The position numbers and the translations under genes were made by a program. Under the pieces are notes generated by a model. It did no database searches, was not told the origin of the DNA, and saw only the letters and a program-made list of their open reading frames with translations. Shown here one piece after another: positions 1 to 5,493 of a stretch of 8,067 nt of DNA. Each line of letters opens with the position of its first letter. Position 1 is the first letter of the stretch. This DNA comes from a bacterium (GTDB lineage Bacteria; NPL-UPA2; JAUVJM01), in assembly GCA_030596585.1 (NCBI GenBank), contig JAUVJM010000062.1, forward strand, positions 1 through 8,067. Direction: 5' to 3'.

Positions 1-501
1 GTAGACTGTTCTGCCTTTCTTCAATTTTACTTCTTCAAGCGTTCCGGAGCCGGCATCAAAACTTTTTATGAGTCCCATTACCTCCTTGCCGTCTCTGGCT
101 TTCATAAGGGCGTTTTTCATCTTCTCGTTCTTGCAGAGCCTCGCAATCCTTGCCAGTATCTGAAGGTATCCTTTTGTGATTTCCGGAGCGCAGGCAATCA
201 TAAACACTAAACGGACCGGTTTACCGTCCACAGATTCAAAATTAATTCCTTCTTCGCATCTGGCAAGAACAACAGCCAGTCCATCCACCGTATCCGAACG
301 GGCATGCGGTATGGCAATTCCTTCTCCGACAGCGGTGCTTTCGATTTTCTCCCTATCAATTATTGCCCCTATAAATGCATTCTCGTCTTTAATCACTCCT
401 GCCTGTTTGAGCTTGAGAGCCATCTCCCTGACGGCGTCTTCTTTCTCTTTTGATTTGAGTTCAGCTATTACCAGATCCTCTCCCATAACTTCTGCAAGCA
501 T
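1..501 (-). CDS. Fructose/nitrogen-type PTS EIIA domain protein (partial, C-terminus beyond window)
   Basis: The reading frame opens at ATG 499-501 and runs without a stop to base 1, giving 167 visible residues. The fold family is PTS_EIIA_2 (fructose/mannitol/nitrogen type). The phosphorylatable histidine is His66 in GEGIAIPHARSD, the family's diagnostic block. A second conserved stretch, VRLVFMIACAPEITKGYLQILARIA cut here to its key part FMIACAPE, lies near residues 107-115. In this family the His accepts phosphate from HPr or NPr and passes it to an EIIB partner or acts as a regulatory switch. No EIIB, EIIC or HPr gene is visible. An AAAGGAG site at 511-517, nine bases upstream, supports this start. 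The EIIA domain should end around residue 150, and the chain continues as FDAGSGTLEEVKLKKGRTVY, so either a short tail or a second domain follows outside the window. It cannot be told here whether it is ptsN-like, a transporter fusion or a stand-alone regulator. Confidence 0.88.
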   Translation of the reverse strand, partial: MLAEVMGEDLVIAELKSKEKEDAVREMALKLKQAGVIKDENAFIGAIIDREKIESTAVGEGIAIPHARSDTVDGLAVVLARCEEGINFESVDGKPVRLVFMIACAPEITKGYLQILARIARLCKNEKMKNALMKARDGKEVMGLIKSFDAGSGTLEEVKLKKGRTVY

Positions 502-510
502 GACTTTTCT

Positions 511-517
511 CTCCTTT
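511..517 (-). promoter_or_regulatory. Ribosome binding site of the EIIA gene
   Basis: Read on the minus strand the bases are AAAGGAG, nine bases before the ATG at 501. This is a strong Shine-Dalgarno match and lies just downstream of the 526-573 hairpin. Confidence 0.7.
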
Positions 518-525
518 GTTAATGG

Positions 526-573
526 TTTGTAGCTGCAAAGCTCCGAAAGCCTTCGGAGCTCGGCAACTACAAA
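526..573. repeat. 48-nt interrupted inverted repeat (hairpin) between def and the EIIA gene
   Basis: The outer arms TTTGTAG (526-532) and CTACAAA (567-573) are exact complements. The inner arms AGCTCCGAA (539-547) and TTCGGAGCT (552-560) form a perfect 9-bp stem around the loop AGCC, and three further pairs lie between them. It begins three bases after the def stop codon and ends nine bases before the EIIA ribosome binding site. There is no T-tract after it on the minus strand, so it is not a standard intrinsic terminator. A REP-like dispersed palindrome or an mRNA processing/stability hairpin is more likely. Confidence 0.75.
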
Positions 574-575
574 TA

Positions 576-1073
576 CTACTCAGACTGAGAACTAATAACT
601 GAAAGCTTTCTCTTAATAAGCTGCCTTTTCGCGAGACTCAGATAGTCAATTATGAGAATACCATTGAGATGGTCAATCTCCTGCTGCATTGCCCGCGCGG
701 CCAGTCCATCGAGGGGCAGTGTCACGTGCTTTCCGTTCTTATCAAGCCCTTCTACGACGATTTTGGCTGCCCGTTTGACATCAACGTAAACATCCGGAAT
801 GCTTAAACATCCTTCCGGTCCGGTTTCTTTCCCTTCTGTGGATACGATTTCGGGATTTACAAGAGCAATCAGTCCGCTGCCGGCATCCACAACAACAACC
901 CTCTCGCTTACGCCGACCTGGGGAGCCGAAAGTCCGACTCTTCCTCTAACTTCGTGCATCGTTTCTGCCATGTCGTTTATCAGCTGCCTGACGGAATCGG
1001 TAACCTCGCTCACAGCTTGGCATTTCTCTCTCAGCACAGGGTCCCCGTATTTTCTTATAGTTAGCGAACTCAT
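576..1073 (-). CDS. def: Peptide deformylase homologue with altered zinc motif
   Basis: A 165-residue protein, the usual length for bacterial peptide deformylase, which removes the formyl group from nascent N-termini in the cytoplasm. The start is ATG 1071-1073, giving MSSLTIRKYGDPVLREK, the family's typical N-terminus, with AAGGA eight bases upstream. The open frame continues upstream into lipA but that part is not deformylase-like. Motif 2 is intact: EGCLS, metal ligand Cys89. Motif 3, normally QHExDH, reads Q130-Q131-E132-I133-D134-H135: the catalytic Glu and the second His are present but the first metal-binding His is Gln (codon CAG at 681-683). Motif 1 reads GRVGLSAPQ (residues 44-52) where GxGLAAPQ is usual, so it is also off consensus. 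It follows lipA by 55 bases. No fmt gene is visible. The family assignment is certain; whether it is an active deformylase is open. Confidence 0.93.
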   Translation of the reverse strand: MSSLTIRKYGDPVLREKCQAVSEVTDSVRQLINDMAETMHEVRGRVGLSAPQVGVSERVVVVDAGSGLIALVNPEIVSTEGKETGPEGCLSIPDVYVDVKRAAKIVVEGLDKNGKHVTLPLDGLAARAMQQEIDHLNGILIIDYLSLAKRQLIKRKLSVISSQSE

Positions 1074-1081
1074 TAGTTTTG

Positions 1082-1086
1082 TCCTT
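1082..1086 (-). promoter_or_regulatory. Ribosome binding site that fixes the def start
   Basis: The minus strand reads AAGGA eight bases before ATG 1073. It supports the 165-residue form of def over a 230-residue form beginning at 1268 inside lipA. Confidence 0.6.
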
Positions 1087-1102
1087 TTTAGGAGATGGGT
1101 AT

Positions 1103-1156
1103 TGTCAAATCTCTCTTCTTTCCCCCGATCAAGCCGGGGAATGACTTTTTGCTTGT
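1103..1156. repeat. 54-bp dispersed repeat, copy 1 (lipA/def junction)
   Basis: This stretch aligns without gaps to 3226-3279, with about 43 of 54 bases identical by eye. Shared blocks include TGTCAAA, TTCTTTCCCCCG, TCAAGCCGG and TGCTTGT. The core holds a small palindrome, CCCCCG-ATCAAGC-CGGGG. It covers the last codons and the stop of lipA and ends shortly before the def ribosome binding site. Confidence 0.75.
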
Positions 1157-2013
1157 TTGAAAAGTTCTTCTGCATCATACGAGCTGCGTACCAGCGGGCT
1201 TGAGGCAACTGCTCTGAAACCGTGGGCAAGGGCACTCGTCCGGTATTTCCCGAATTCCTGCGGCGCAACGTATTCCGTGACAGGCAGATGTCCGGGTGAT
1301 GGCTGCAGATACTGCCCCATGGTCAGTATGTCGCAAGCGGTTCCTGAGAGGTCAGCAAAGGCGCTCTCCACTTCATCCGGCGTTTCCCCCAATCCGAGCA
1401 TCAGCCCGGATTTCGTCAGGACGGCTGAATTCAGCGATTTGAGGTATCTCAGTGATTCAACGGACATTTTGTACACAGCCTGCGGTCTCACGGAAGAATA
1501 CAACCGTGAGATGGTCTCGATGTTGTGTCCTACCACGTCGGGGTGAGCATCCATTACGGTTCTAAAAGGTTCTTCTTCCCCCCGGAAATCGGGAATCAGC
1601 AATTCCACGGTTACTTCCGGCTCTGCGGCCTTTAGCTGACGGACGGTCTCGGCGAATTGACCCGCCCCGCCGTCAGCGAGGTCATCACGCGTTACGGAAG
1701 TTACGACTACGTATTTCAAGCCCAACTCCTTTACTGCGAGACCGATACGCGCCGGTTCTTCATCATCTACCGGCTGCGGTTTGCCTTTCCCCACTGCACA
1801 GAAGCGGCAGTTTCTGGTGCAGGTGTTTCCCAGTATCATGAAGGTAGCAGTCCCTTTGCTGTAGCAATATCCCCGGTTAGGACAGGATGCGCTTTCACAG
1901 ACGGTGTTAAGTCTGTACCTATCGAGCACAGACAAGACCCTGTCCAGACCGCCGTCTGCCCTGATTCTCTGTTTGAACCAGCTGGGAAGGCGTTTCTGCA
2001 AAACAGACACCAT
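1129..2013 (-). CDS. lipA: Lipoyl synthase (radical SAM)
   Basis: A 294-residue lipoyl synthase, close to the usual 280-320. It inserts two sulfur atoms into octanoyl chains on lipoyl domains of 2-oxoacid dehydrogenases or the glycine cleavage H protein. The auxiliary 4Fe-4S cluster motif CESASCPNRGYC gives Cys39, Cys44 and Cys50 (Cx4Cx5C). The radical SAM motif CTRNCRFC gives Cys65, Cys69 and Cys72. The C-terminal RSSYDA motif at 276-281 holds the serine that caps the auxiliary cluster. Other family blocks are TSVTRDDLADGGA (105-117) and GLMLGLGE (203-210). The ATG at 2013 has an in-frame stop a few codons upstream and only a weak ribosome binding site. The last residues SHSPA and the stop lie inside a dispersed repeat. 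No lipB or lplA partner is visible. def follows 55 bases downstream. Confidence 0.97.
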   Translation of the reverse strand: MVSVLQKRLPSWFKQRIRADGGLDRVLSVLDRYRLNTVCESASCPNRGYCYSKGTATFMILGNTCTRNCRFCAVGKGKPQPVDDEEPARIGLAVKELGLKYVVVTSVTRDDLADGGAGQFAETVRQLKAAEPEVTVELLIPDFRGEEEPFRTVMDAHPDVVGHNIETISRLYSSVRPQAVYKMSVESLRYLKSLNSAVLTKSGLMLGLGETPDEVESAFADLSGTACDILTMGQYLQPSPGHLPVTEYVAPQEFGKYRTSALAHGFRAVASSPLVRSSYDAEELFKQAKSHSPA

Positions 2014-2065
2014 TTTTTTATGTTCTCATCATTTGTACACAGCGACATAAATAACTGTGTGTCCC

Positions 2066-2102
2066 TGTCACCCTGAGATTCTTCGCTGCGCTCAGAATGA
2101 CA
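2066..2102. repeat. Palindromic intergenic repeat upstream of lipA
   Basis: Arms TGTCACCCTGAG (2066-2077) and CTCAGAATGACA (2091-2102) are complementary at 10 of 12 positions around a 13-base loop. It lies in the 129-bp gap between the M42 peptidase stop and the lipA start. Similar sequences, recognisable by the spurious translation VILSAAKNL, are known as dispersed repeats in many bacterial genomes. No T-tract follows on the minus strand, so it is a poor intrinsic terminator. No clear promoter was recognised in the rest of this gap. Confidence 0.7.
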
Positions 2103-2142
2103 GAATAGGCATACGCAAAAATTAATATCGCTGTGGATAATT

Positions 2143-3195
2143 TCATCCCGGGATAAGGTTGATGTCTTTTTTTAGATTCAGGATGAAAGATACCAGCAAT
2201 TTCACCGCATTTTCCATATCTCGCAGAGAAACAACCTCCACAGGCGTGTGCATATAACGGTTTGGCAAGCCAACGACGGCGGTGGCAACTCCTGTTCTCG
2301 TTAATTGCATCACGTTTGCGTCTGTCCCTGTTGCCCGGGGTGCGCCCGAGAGTTGATGCGGAATCCTTTTTTCCCTGGCTGTCTTGATGAGCAGTTCTCC
2401 AAGAACCGGGTTTGTGTTTGCTCCCCGGCATAGTACCGGCCCTTTGCCCAGCGAAACGTCTCCGACCCTTTTCTTATCGATATCAGGATAATCCGAACTG
2501 AACTCAACGTCAATAGCAATTCCTATATCGGGCTTCACAGCGTATGCGCTTGTTGTGGCTCCGCGGAGTCCGACTTCTTCCTGAACTGTGGAAACGGCGA
2601 AGATACCTGCTTCGAATTTTTTCTTTGCCAGCTCCTTGACTATTTCCGTCAGCACAAAGACTCCTGCTTTATCATCGAAACTGCGGCTCGTAACCAGTTT
2701 GTTTCGAAGGGCATTAAACCTTCCCTGAAAGGTGATAGTATCTCCGATGTTGACTATACCCTCCAGTTCCTTTTTTTTGCCGGCGCCGACATCAATCCAG
2801 AATTTGTGAATTTCCTGTTTTCTTTTTTTGTCTTCTTCCTCCATCAGGTGGATGGGTTTTGACCCGACCACACCGGGCACCGCGCCTTTTGCCGTGTGAA
2901 TCTCGACATGCTGTCCCTGGACCAGATTTGCGTCCACCCCTCCCACAGGCGCAAAATAGATGTATCCTTCCTCGGTAATGTGTTTCACCATGAATCCGAC
3001 TTCGTCGCAGTGTGCCGCAATCATTACCCTTGGTTTGCCTTCAGGATTCTTGACTGCGATGACGTTTCCGTGAACGTCGGTTTTCAACTCATCCGCGAAG
3101 TCCCTGAGTTTTCTCCTGACGAGCTCCTGAACCGGCTGCTCAAACCCCGACGGACTCGGTGTTGCTACTAACTGTTTCAAGAAATCAATGTCCAT
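2143..3195 (-). CDS. M42 family metallo-aminopeptidase (glutamyl aminopeptidase/TET-type)
   Basis: A 350-residue member of peptidase family M42, the usual size. Relatives are cytoplasmic dinuclear zinc or cobalt aminopeptidases that form large tetrahedral shells and trim peptides after proteasome or protease action. Annotations often call them cellulase M or FrvX, which is misleading. Visible metal and catalytic residues are His62 and Asp64 in AAHCDEVGFMV, Asp174 in SRSFDDKAG, Glu206/Glu207 in TVQEEVGLRG, Asp229 in AIDVEF and His316 in PNRYMHTPVEV. All expected ligands are present, so it should be active. The N-terminus LVATPSPSGFEQPV is typical of the family. The ATG at 3195 has a GGGAGGA site six bases upstream. 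There is no signal peptide. Exact substrate preference cannot be read from the sequence. Confidence 0.95.
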   Translation of the reverse strand: MDIDFLKQLVATPSPSGFEQPVQELVRRKLRDFADELKTDVHGNVIAVKNPEGKPRVMIAAHCDEVGFMVKHITEEGYIYFAPVGGVDANLVQGQHVEIHTAKGAVPGVVGSKPIHLMEEEDKKRKQEIHKFWIDVGAGKKKELEGIVNIGDTITFQGRFNALRNKLVTSRSFDDKAGVFVLTEIVKELAKKKFEAGIFAVSTVQEEVGLRGATTSAYAVKPDIGIAIDVEFSSDYPDIDKKRVGDVSLGKGPVLCRGANTNPVLGELLIKTAREKRIPHQLSGAPRATGTDANVMQLTRTGVATAVVGLPNRYMHTPVEVVSLRDMENAVKLLVSFILNLKKDINLIPG

Positions 3196-3225
3196 TATTT
3201 ATCCTCCCTGTAACTGTGAAGGTAA

Positions 3226-3279
3226 TGTCAAAACCTTCTTCTTTCCCCCGGTCAAGCCGGAGGACATGTTTATGCTTGT
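3226..3279. repeat. 54-bp dispersed repeat, copy 2 (upstream of the M42 gene)
   Basis: Second copy of the repeat at 1103-1156, same orientation and same length, sharing TTCTTTCCCCCG, TCAAGCCGG and TGCTTGT. It runs directly into the TIR-bearing palindromic element at 3277-3358, overlapping it by three bases. Confidence 0.75.
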
Positions 3280-3358
3280 CATTCCCGTGAAAACGGGAAT
3301 CCAGAGAACGCCGCATTCTTGCTGGAATCCTGGATTCCGCATCAAGTGCGGAATGACA
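3277..3358. repeat. 82-bp double-hairpin palindromic element
   Basis: The outer ends TGTCATTCC (3277-3285) and GGAATGACA (3350-3358) are exact inverted repeats. Inside, ATTCCCGT-GAAA-ACGGGAAT (3281-3300) forms a perfect 8-bp hairpin, and ATTCCGCA (3334-3341) pairs with TGCGGAAT (3347-3354). CCAG/CTGG blocks face each other between the hairpins. This is the widespread TGTCATTCCCG...CGGGAATCCAG type of intergenic repeat, probably a non-autonomous mobile palindrome. It fills most of the 182-bp gap between the acyltransferase stop and the M42 start. Confidence 0.8.
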
Positions 3359-3377
3359 TTTTAAACTGAGAGCGTCA

Positions 3378-4031
3378 CTAATCACTATAATATGCGTCTG
3401 CTTTCCCGGTAATTGCCATGAGTTTCTGCTCAAGCTCCAGTCTCTTGTCCTCGAGGTTTGAGTTCCCGTTGACTTCGACGGGGTCCCCGTAGATAAATAC
3501 TGCCCTGGCGAACGGGCAGGGAACCAAGAATCTATCCCAGGTCTTGAGAACCCATTTCCTGCTTGCTGAATAGGTTATGGGCACGACGGGCTGCCCGCTT
3601 TTCTGAGCCAGGTGGATAATGCCCATCTGCGCCAGGTATCGCGGACCGCGAGGTCCGTCGGGAGTAATTGCGGCATCCGCCCCGTTTTCCAGTTTTTTTG
3701 AGAGGCTGCGCAGAGCTGAACTCCCGCCGTTCGAACTTGACCCGCGAACCAGCTTGAATCCCAGCCGCTTCATGGTGCGGCTGATGAGCTCACCGTCGCG
3801 GCTGCGGCTGACCATTGCGCACACTCCCTGATTGCGAAGTGTGTATATCGAGAGCAGCATTCTGTTGTGCCAGCAAGCGTAGATGACATTTTCTCTCTTT
3901 TTTCTTGCCTTCTTCACATTGTCTTCACCCACCGATTTGACTTTCATCGTTCTCCCGACCACCCGGATAAACACAGAGGCAAAAAAAGGAATTAGGCTAC
4001 GCGGCACTCTTCGCTCCTTGTCTCGCTCCAA
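3378..4031 (-). CDS. DUF374 lysophospholipid acyltransferase family protein
   Basis: About 217 residues, the normal size for DUF374 proteins, which belong to the LPLAT acyltransferase superfamily and are usually found beside lipid A or Kdo genes. The catalytic-region motif is ACWHNRML with His55. Also visible are SRSRDGELI (75-83), GSSSNGGSSALRSL (97-110) and the substrate-site block ADAAITPDGPRGPRY (118-132). The N-terminal stretch SLIPFFASVFIRVVG is hydrophobic, so it probably sits on the inner membrane. The start is uncertain. TTG 4031 has GGAGG five bases upstream (4037-4041). GTG 4007 has AAGGAG six bases upstream (4014-4019) and gives a family-like beginning MPRSLIPFF. TTG 4046 is also open but lacks a good site. 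It follows the unknown gene closely. The acyl donor and acceptor are unknown. Confidence 0.9.
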   Translation of the reverse strand: MERDKERRVPRSLIPFFASVFIRVVGRTMKVKSVGEDNVKKARKKRENVIYACWHNRMLLSIYTLRNQGVCAMVSRSRDGELISRTMKRLGFKLVRGSSSNGGSSALRSLSKKLENGADAAITPDGPRGPRYLAQMGIIHLAQKSGQPVVPITYSASRKWVLKTWDRFLVPCPFARAVFIYGDPVEVNGNSNLEDKRLELEQKLMAITGKADAYYSD

Positions 4032-4036
4032 AATTG

Positions 4037-4041
4037 CCTCC
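4037..4041 (-). promoter_or_regulatory. Candidate ribosome binding site for the DUF374 gene
   Basis: GGAGG on the minus strand, five bases before TTG 4031. A competing AAGGAG at 4014-4019 would serve GTG 4007, so this site does not settle the start. Confidence 0.45.
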
Positions 4042-4073
4042 GGCAAAAGTCAATCTTACTCTTTCGCAAGCCC

Positions 4074-4886
4074 TTAGCCTATCCTTGCCAGAATCTTTTG
4101 CACTCTCGCATCTTCCGGCTTCTTTTTCTGGAGGAATTGACATTTTTTCTTAATCTCCTGGAGTAATTCATTTTCCCGGTCATTCTTGCTATCGGCACTC
4201 AGAGCTTCCCCGAAGGCTCTTATGGCGAAATCATGAAAGCCGCCTTTAAGGAAACTTGCCCCGACGCGGAAGTAACCTTCCATGGCGCTGCCTTTATACA
4301 TGATTTCGTACACGTATTCCAGTCCGTTTTCTCCATAGATACTGTTGAGAAGTTCTCTTTCCAGGTACAAAATTCTCATAAGTCTTCTGCTGGTCCGGTA
4401 TTTCTTCAGTGTGCCTTCCATCAGTGAAAGCGCATCTTCAAGAAGGCTCTTCAGTTCGGTCGTCTTTCTGGGCAGATTTTCCTTAGCCTCTTTGACTATT
4501 TCCCGGCTGTATTTGAGGAAATCGTCCTGGATGCTGTCAATTCGCCCATTTTTTTTCTTGTCCGCAAACGACATATATCTGGCTTCGTAACTCTGGAGGG
4601 CATATACGTATTCTTTCAGATGGAGAGCTTCGTGAAAAATCGAGCCGATTATAAGATCAAAGAGGTCTTCCCTTTCGAGAATTCCTCCGCTTGATTCGAC
4701 GTCGTTCCGAAATGCAGCATGAGTTTTGTTTTTCAGATTGTAGAGGTCCACTTCCATTTCATCTATGGCTTTGAAGTTGAACTTTCCCTGCTTCCGGTAG
4801 TATTTGAATTCCTTTCCAAACTTCTCCTTTACTCTGTAAAATCCAATGACGAGTTCACATATCTTACCGAGTCTCTCTTTTTCCAC
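4074..4886 (-). CDS. Uncharacterised helical protein with HExxH motif and one TPR-like repeat
   Basis: I do not recognise this 270-residue protein. It starts with GTG at 4886, one base after the ruvX stop, with GGAGAG in the end of ruvX as its ribosome binding site, so the two are probably translated from one message. It is rich in Lys and Glu and mostly helical in appearance, with no signal peptide or membrane segment. Residues 72-104 hold GSIFHEALHLKEYVYAL, with H85-E86-A87-L88-H89 matching the HExxH pattern of zinc peptidases; whether it binds metal is unknown. Residues 130-185 are heptad-like and could be coiled coil. Residues 202-235, including YFRVGASFLKGGFHDFAIRA and the following FGEAL, fit one tetratricopeptide repeat (G209, A221, F225, A228). 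Position between ruvX and an acyltransferase gives no clear role. A scaffold or a degenerate peptidase are both possible. Confidence 0.8.
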   Translation of the reverse strand: MEKERLGKICELVIGFYRVKEKFGKEFKYYRKQGKFNFKAIDEMEVDLYNLKNKTHAAFRNDVESSGGILEREDLFDLIIGSIFHEALHLKEYVYALQSYEARYMSFADKKKNGRIDSIQDDFLKYSREIVKEAKENLPRKTTELKSLLEDALSLMEGTLKKYRTSRRLMRILYLERELLNSIYGENGLEYVYEIMYKGSAMEGYFRVGASFLKGGFHDFAIRAFGEALSADSKNDRENELLQEIKKKCQFLQKKKPEDARVQKILARIG

Positions 4887-4887
4887 T

Positions 4888-5304
4888 TTATTCTCTCCGG
4901 GAGTCCATGAAACTTTGCAGAATCAGAGTTGCCGCTACCTTGTCGATGACCTTTTTCCTTTTCTGCCTCGAAACATCTGCCTCAATCAGCACTTTCTCGG
5001 AAGATACCGTAGTCAGTCTTTCGTCCCAGGTTTCCACAGGTATTCCGAATTCGTCTTTCAGGGAATCGGCAAAAGCTAATGCCTGTCTGGCGCTTTCCCC
5101 CAACGTTCCGTCCATGTTCAGGGGCATTCCGACAACCAGGAGACTGGGCGAATACTTTTCGATGATTTCTCTCATTCTGGCGAAATCCCTGTTCCTGCCG
5201 GCTCTGGTGAGAACGTCCACGCCCTGCGCAGTCAGCTCTATCTCATCACTTACGGCAATACCTATTCTCTTCGTTCCCACATCCAGTGCTAATATTCTGC
5301 TCAC
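4888..5304 (-). CDS. ruvX: RuvX/YqgF family putative pre-16S rRNA nuclease or Holliday junction resolvase
   Basis: A 138-residue protein of the YqgF/RuvX family, full length. It has an RNase H-like fold. Family members have been linked to 16S rRNA 5' maturation and to Holliday junction resolution. Visible motifs are ILALDVGTKRIGIAVSD with Asp8, LLVVGMPLNMDGT (55-67), TWDERLTT with Asp94-Glu95, and the last acidic residue Asp121 in DKVAATLILQ. All expected acidic residues are present. The start is GTG at 5302-5304, with GAGGG seven bases upstream; an ATG nearby is out of frame. The gene follows alaS, a common pairing in bacteria, but here a 174-bp repeat element separates them. The downstream unknown gene begins one base after its TAA. 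Confidence 0.95.
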   Translation of the reverse strand: MSRILALDVGTKRIGIAVSDEIELTAQGVDVLTRAGRNRDFARMREIIEKYSPSLLVVGMPLNMDGTLGESARQALAFADSLKDEFGIPVETWDERLTTVSSEKVLIEADVSRQKRKKVIDKVAATLILQSFMDSRRE

Positions 5305-5365
5305 GGCATAGCCCTCAGTTTTCAGCCTTGTAAATATTCGGTGGACTGTGTGTCATAAATGCGTA

Positions 5366-5390
5366 GTTCTCGACAAGCTCGAACACTAAA
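5366..5390. repeat. 25-bp direct repeat, copy 1
   Basis: Starts GTTCTCGACAAGCTCGAACA and matches 5446-5470 at 24 of 25 bases. It contains the TCGA-based core of the widespread TTCGAGCTTGTCGAGAA type of dispersed repeat. Confidence 0.75.
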
Positions 5391-5445
5391 CTGTTTATTC
5401 TTCGAGTAAGCGGAAGCGCATCGAGAAGCTGAGGTCTCGACACAG

Positions 5446-5470
5446 GTTCTCGACAAGCTCGAACAGTAAA
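5446..5470. repeat. 25-bp direct repeat, copy 2
   Basis: Second copy of the unit at 5366-5390, same orientation, one mismatch, separated from it by 55 bases. Both lie within the 174-bp inverted-repeat element. Confidence 0.75.
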
Positions 5471-5493
5471 GGTTTACACGGTTCACCGAATAT

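Noticed and set aside
526..573. Intrinsic terminator after def
   Set aside because: The stem is strong, but no T-run follows on the minus strand, and the EIIA ribosome binding site comes immediately after.
1074..1268. N-terminal extension of def, making a 230-residue protein that starts inside lipA
   Set aside because: The extension overlaps lipA coding sequence and translates the dispersed repeat. The ATG at 1073 has its own ribosome binding site and gives the normal deformylase N-terminus.
2066..2102. Terminator after the M42 gene
   Set aside because: The arms are imperfect with a 13-base loop and no T-tract follows; it matches a dispersed repeat type better.
2018..2431. Minus-strand open frame of 137 codons overlapping the M42 and lipA gap
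   Set aside because: It overlaps the M42 gene in another frame and its end, VILSAAKNL, is the usual spurious translation of a dispersed repeat.
3185..3433. Minus-strand open frame of 82 codons between the acyltransferase and M42 genes
   Set aside because: It is mostly translated repeat sequence (3226-3358) and overlaps real genes at both ends.
3378..5304. A new defence or toxin-antitoxin system formed by ruvX, the unknown gene and the acyltransferase
   Set aside because: ruvX and DUF374 are normal housekeeping families with intact motifs, and nothing in the unknown gene resembles a known effector or sensor domain.
5366..5470. Two 25-bp direct repeats with a 55-bp spacer as a small CRISPR array
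   Set aside because: There are only two units, they lie inside a larger inverted-repeat element, no cas gene is nearby and the unit resembles a common dispersed repeat.
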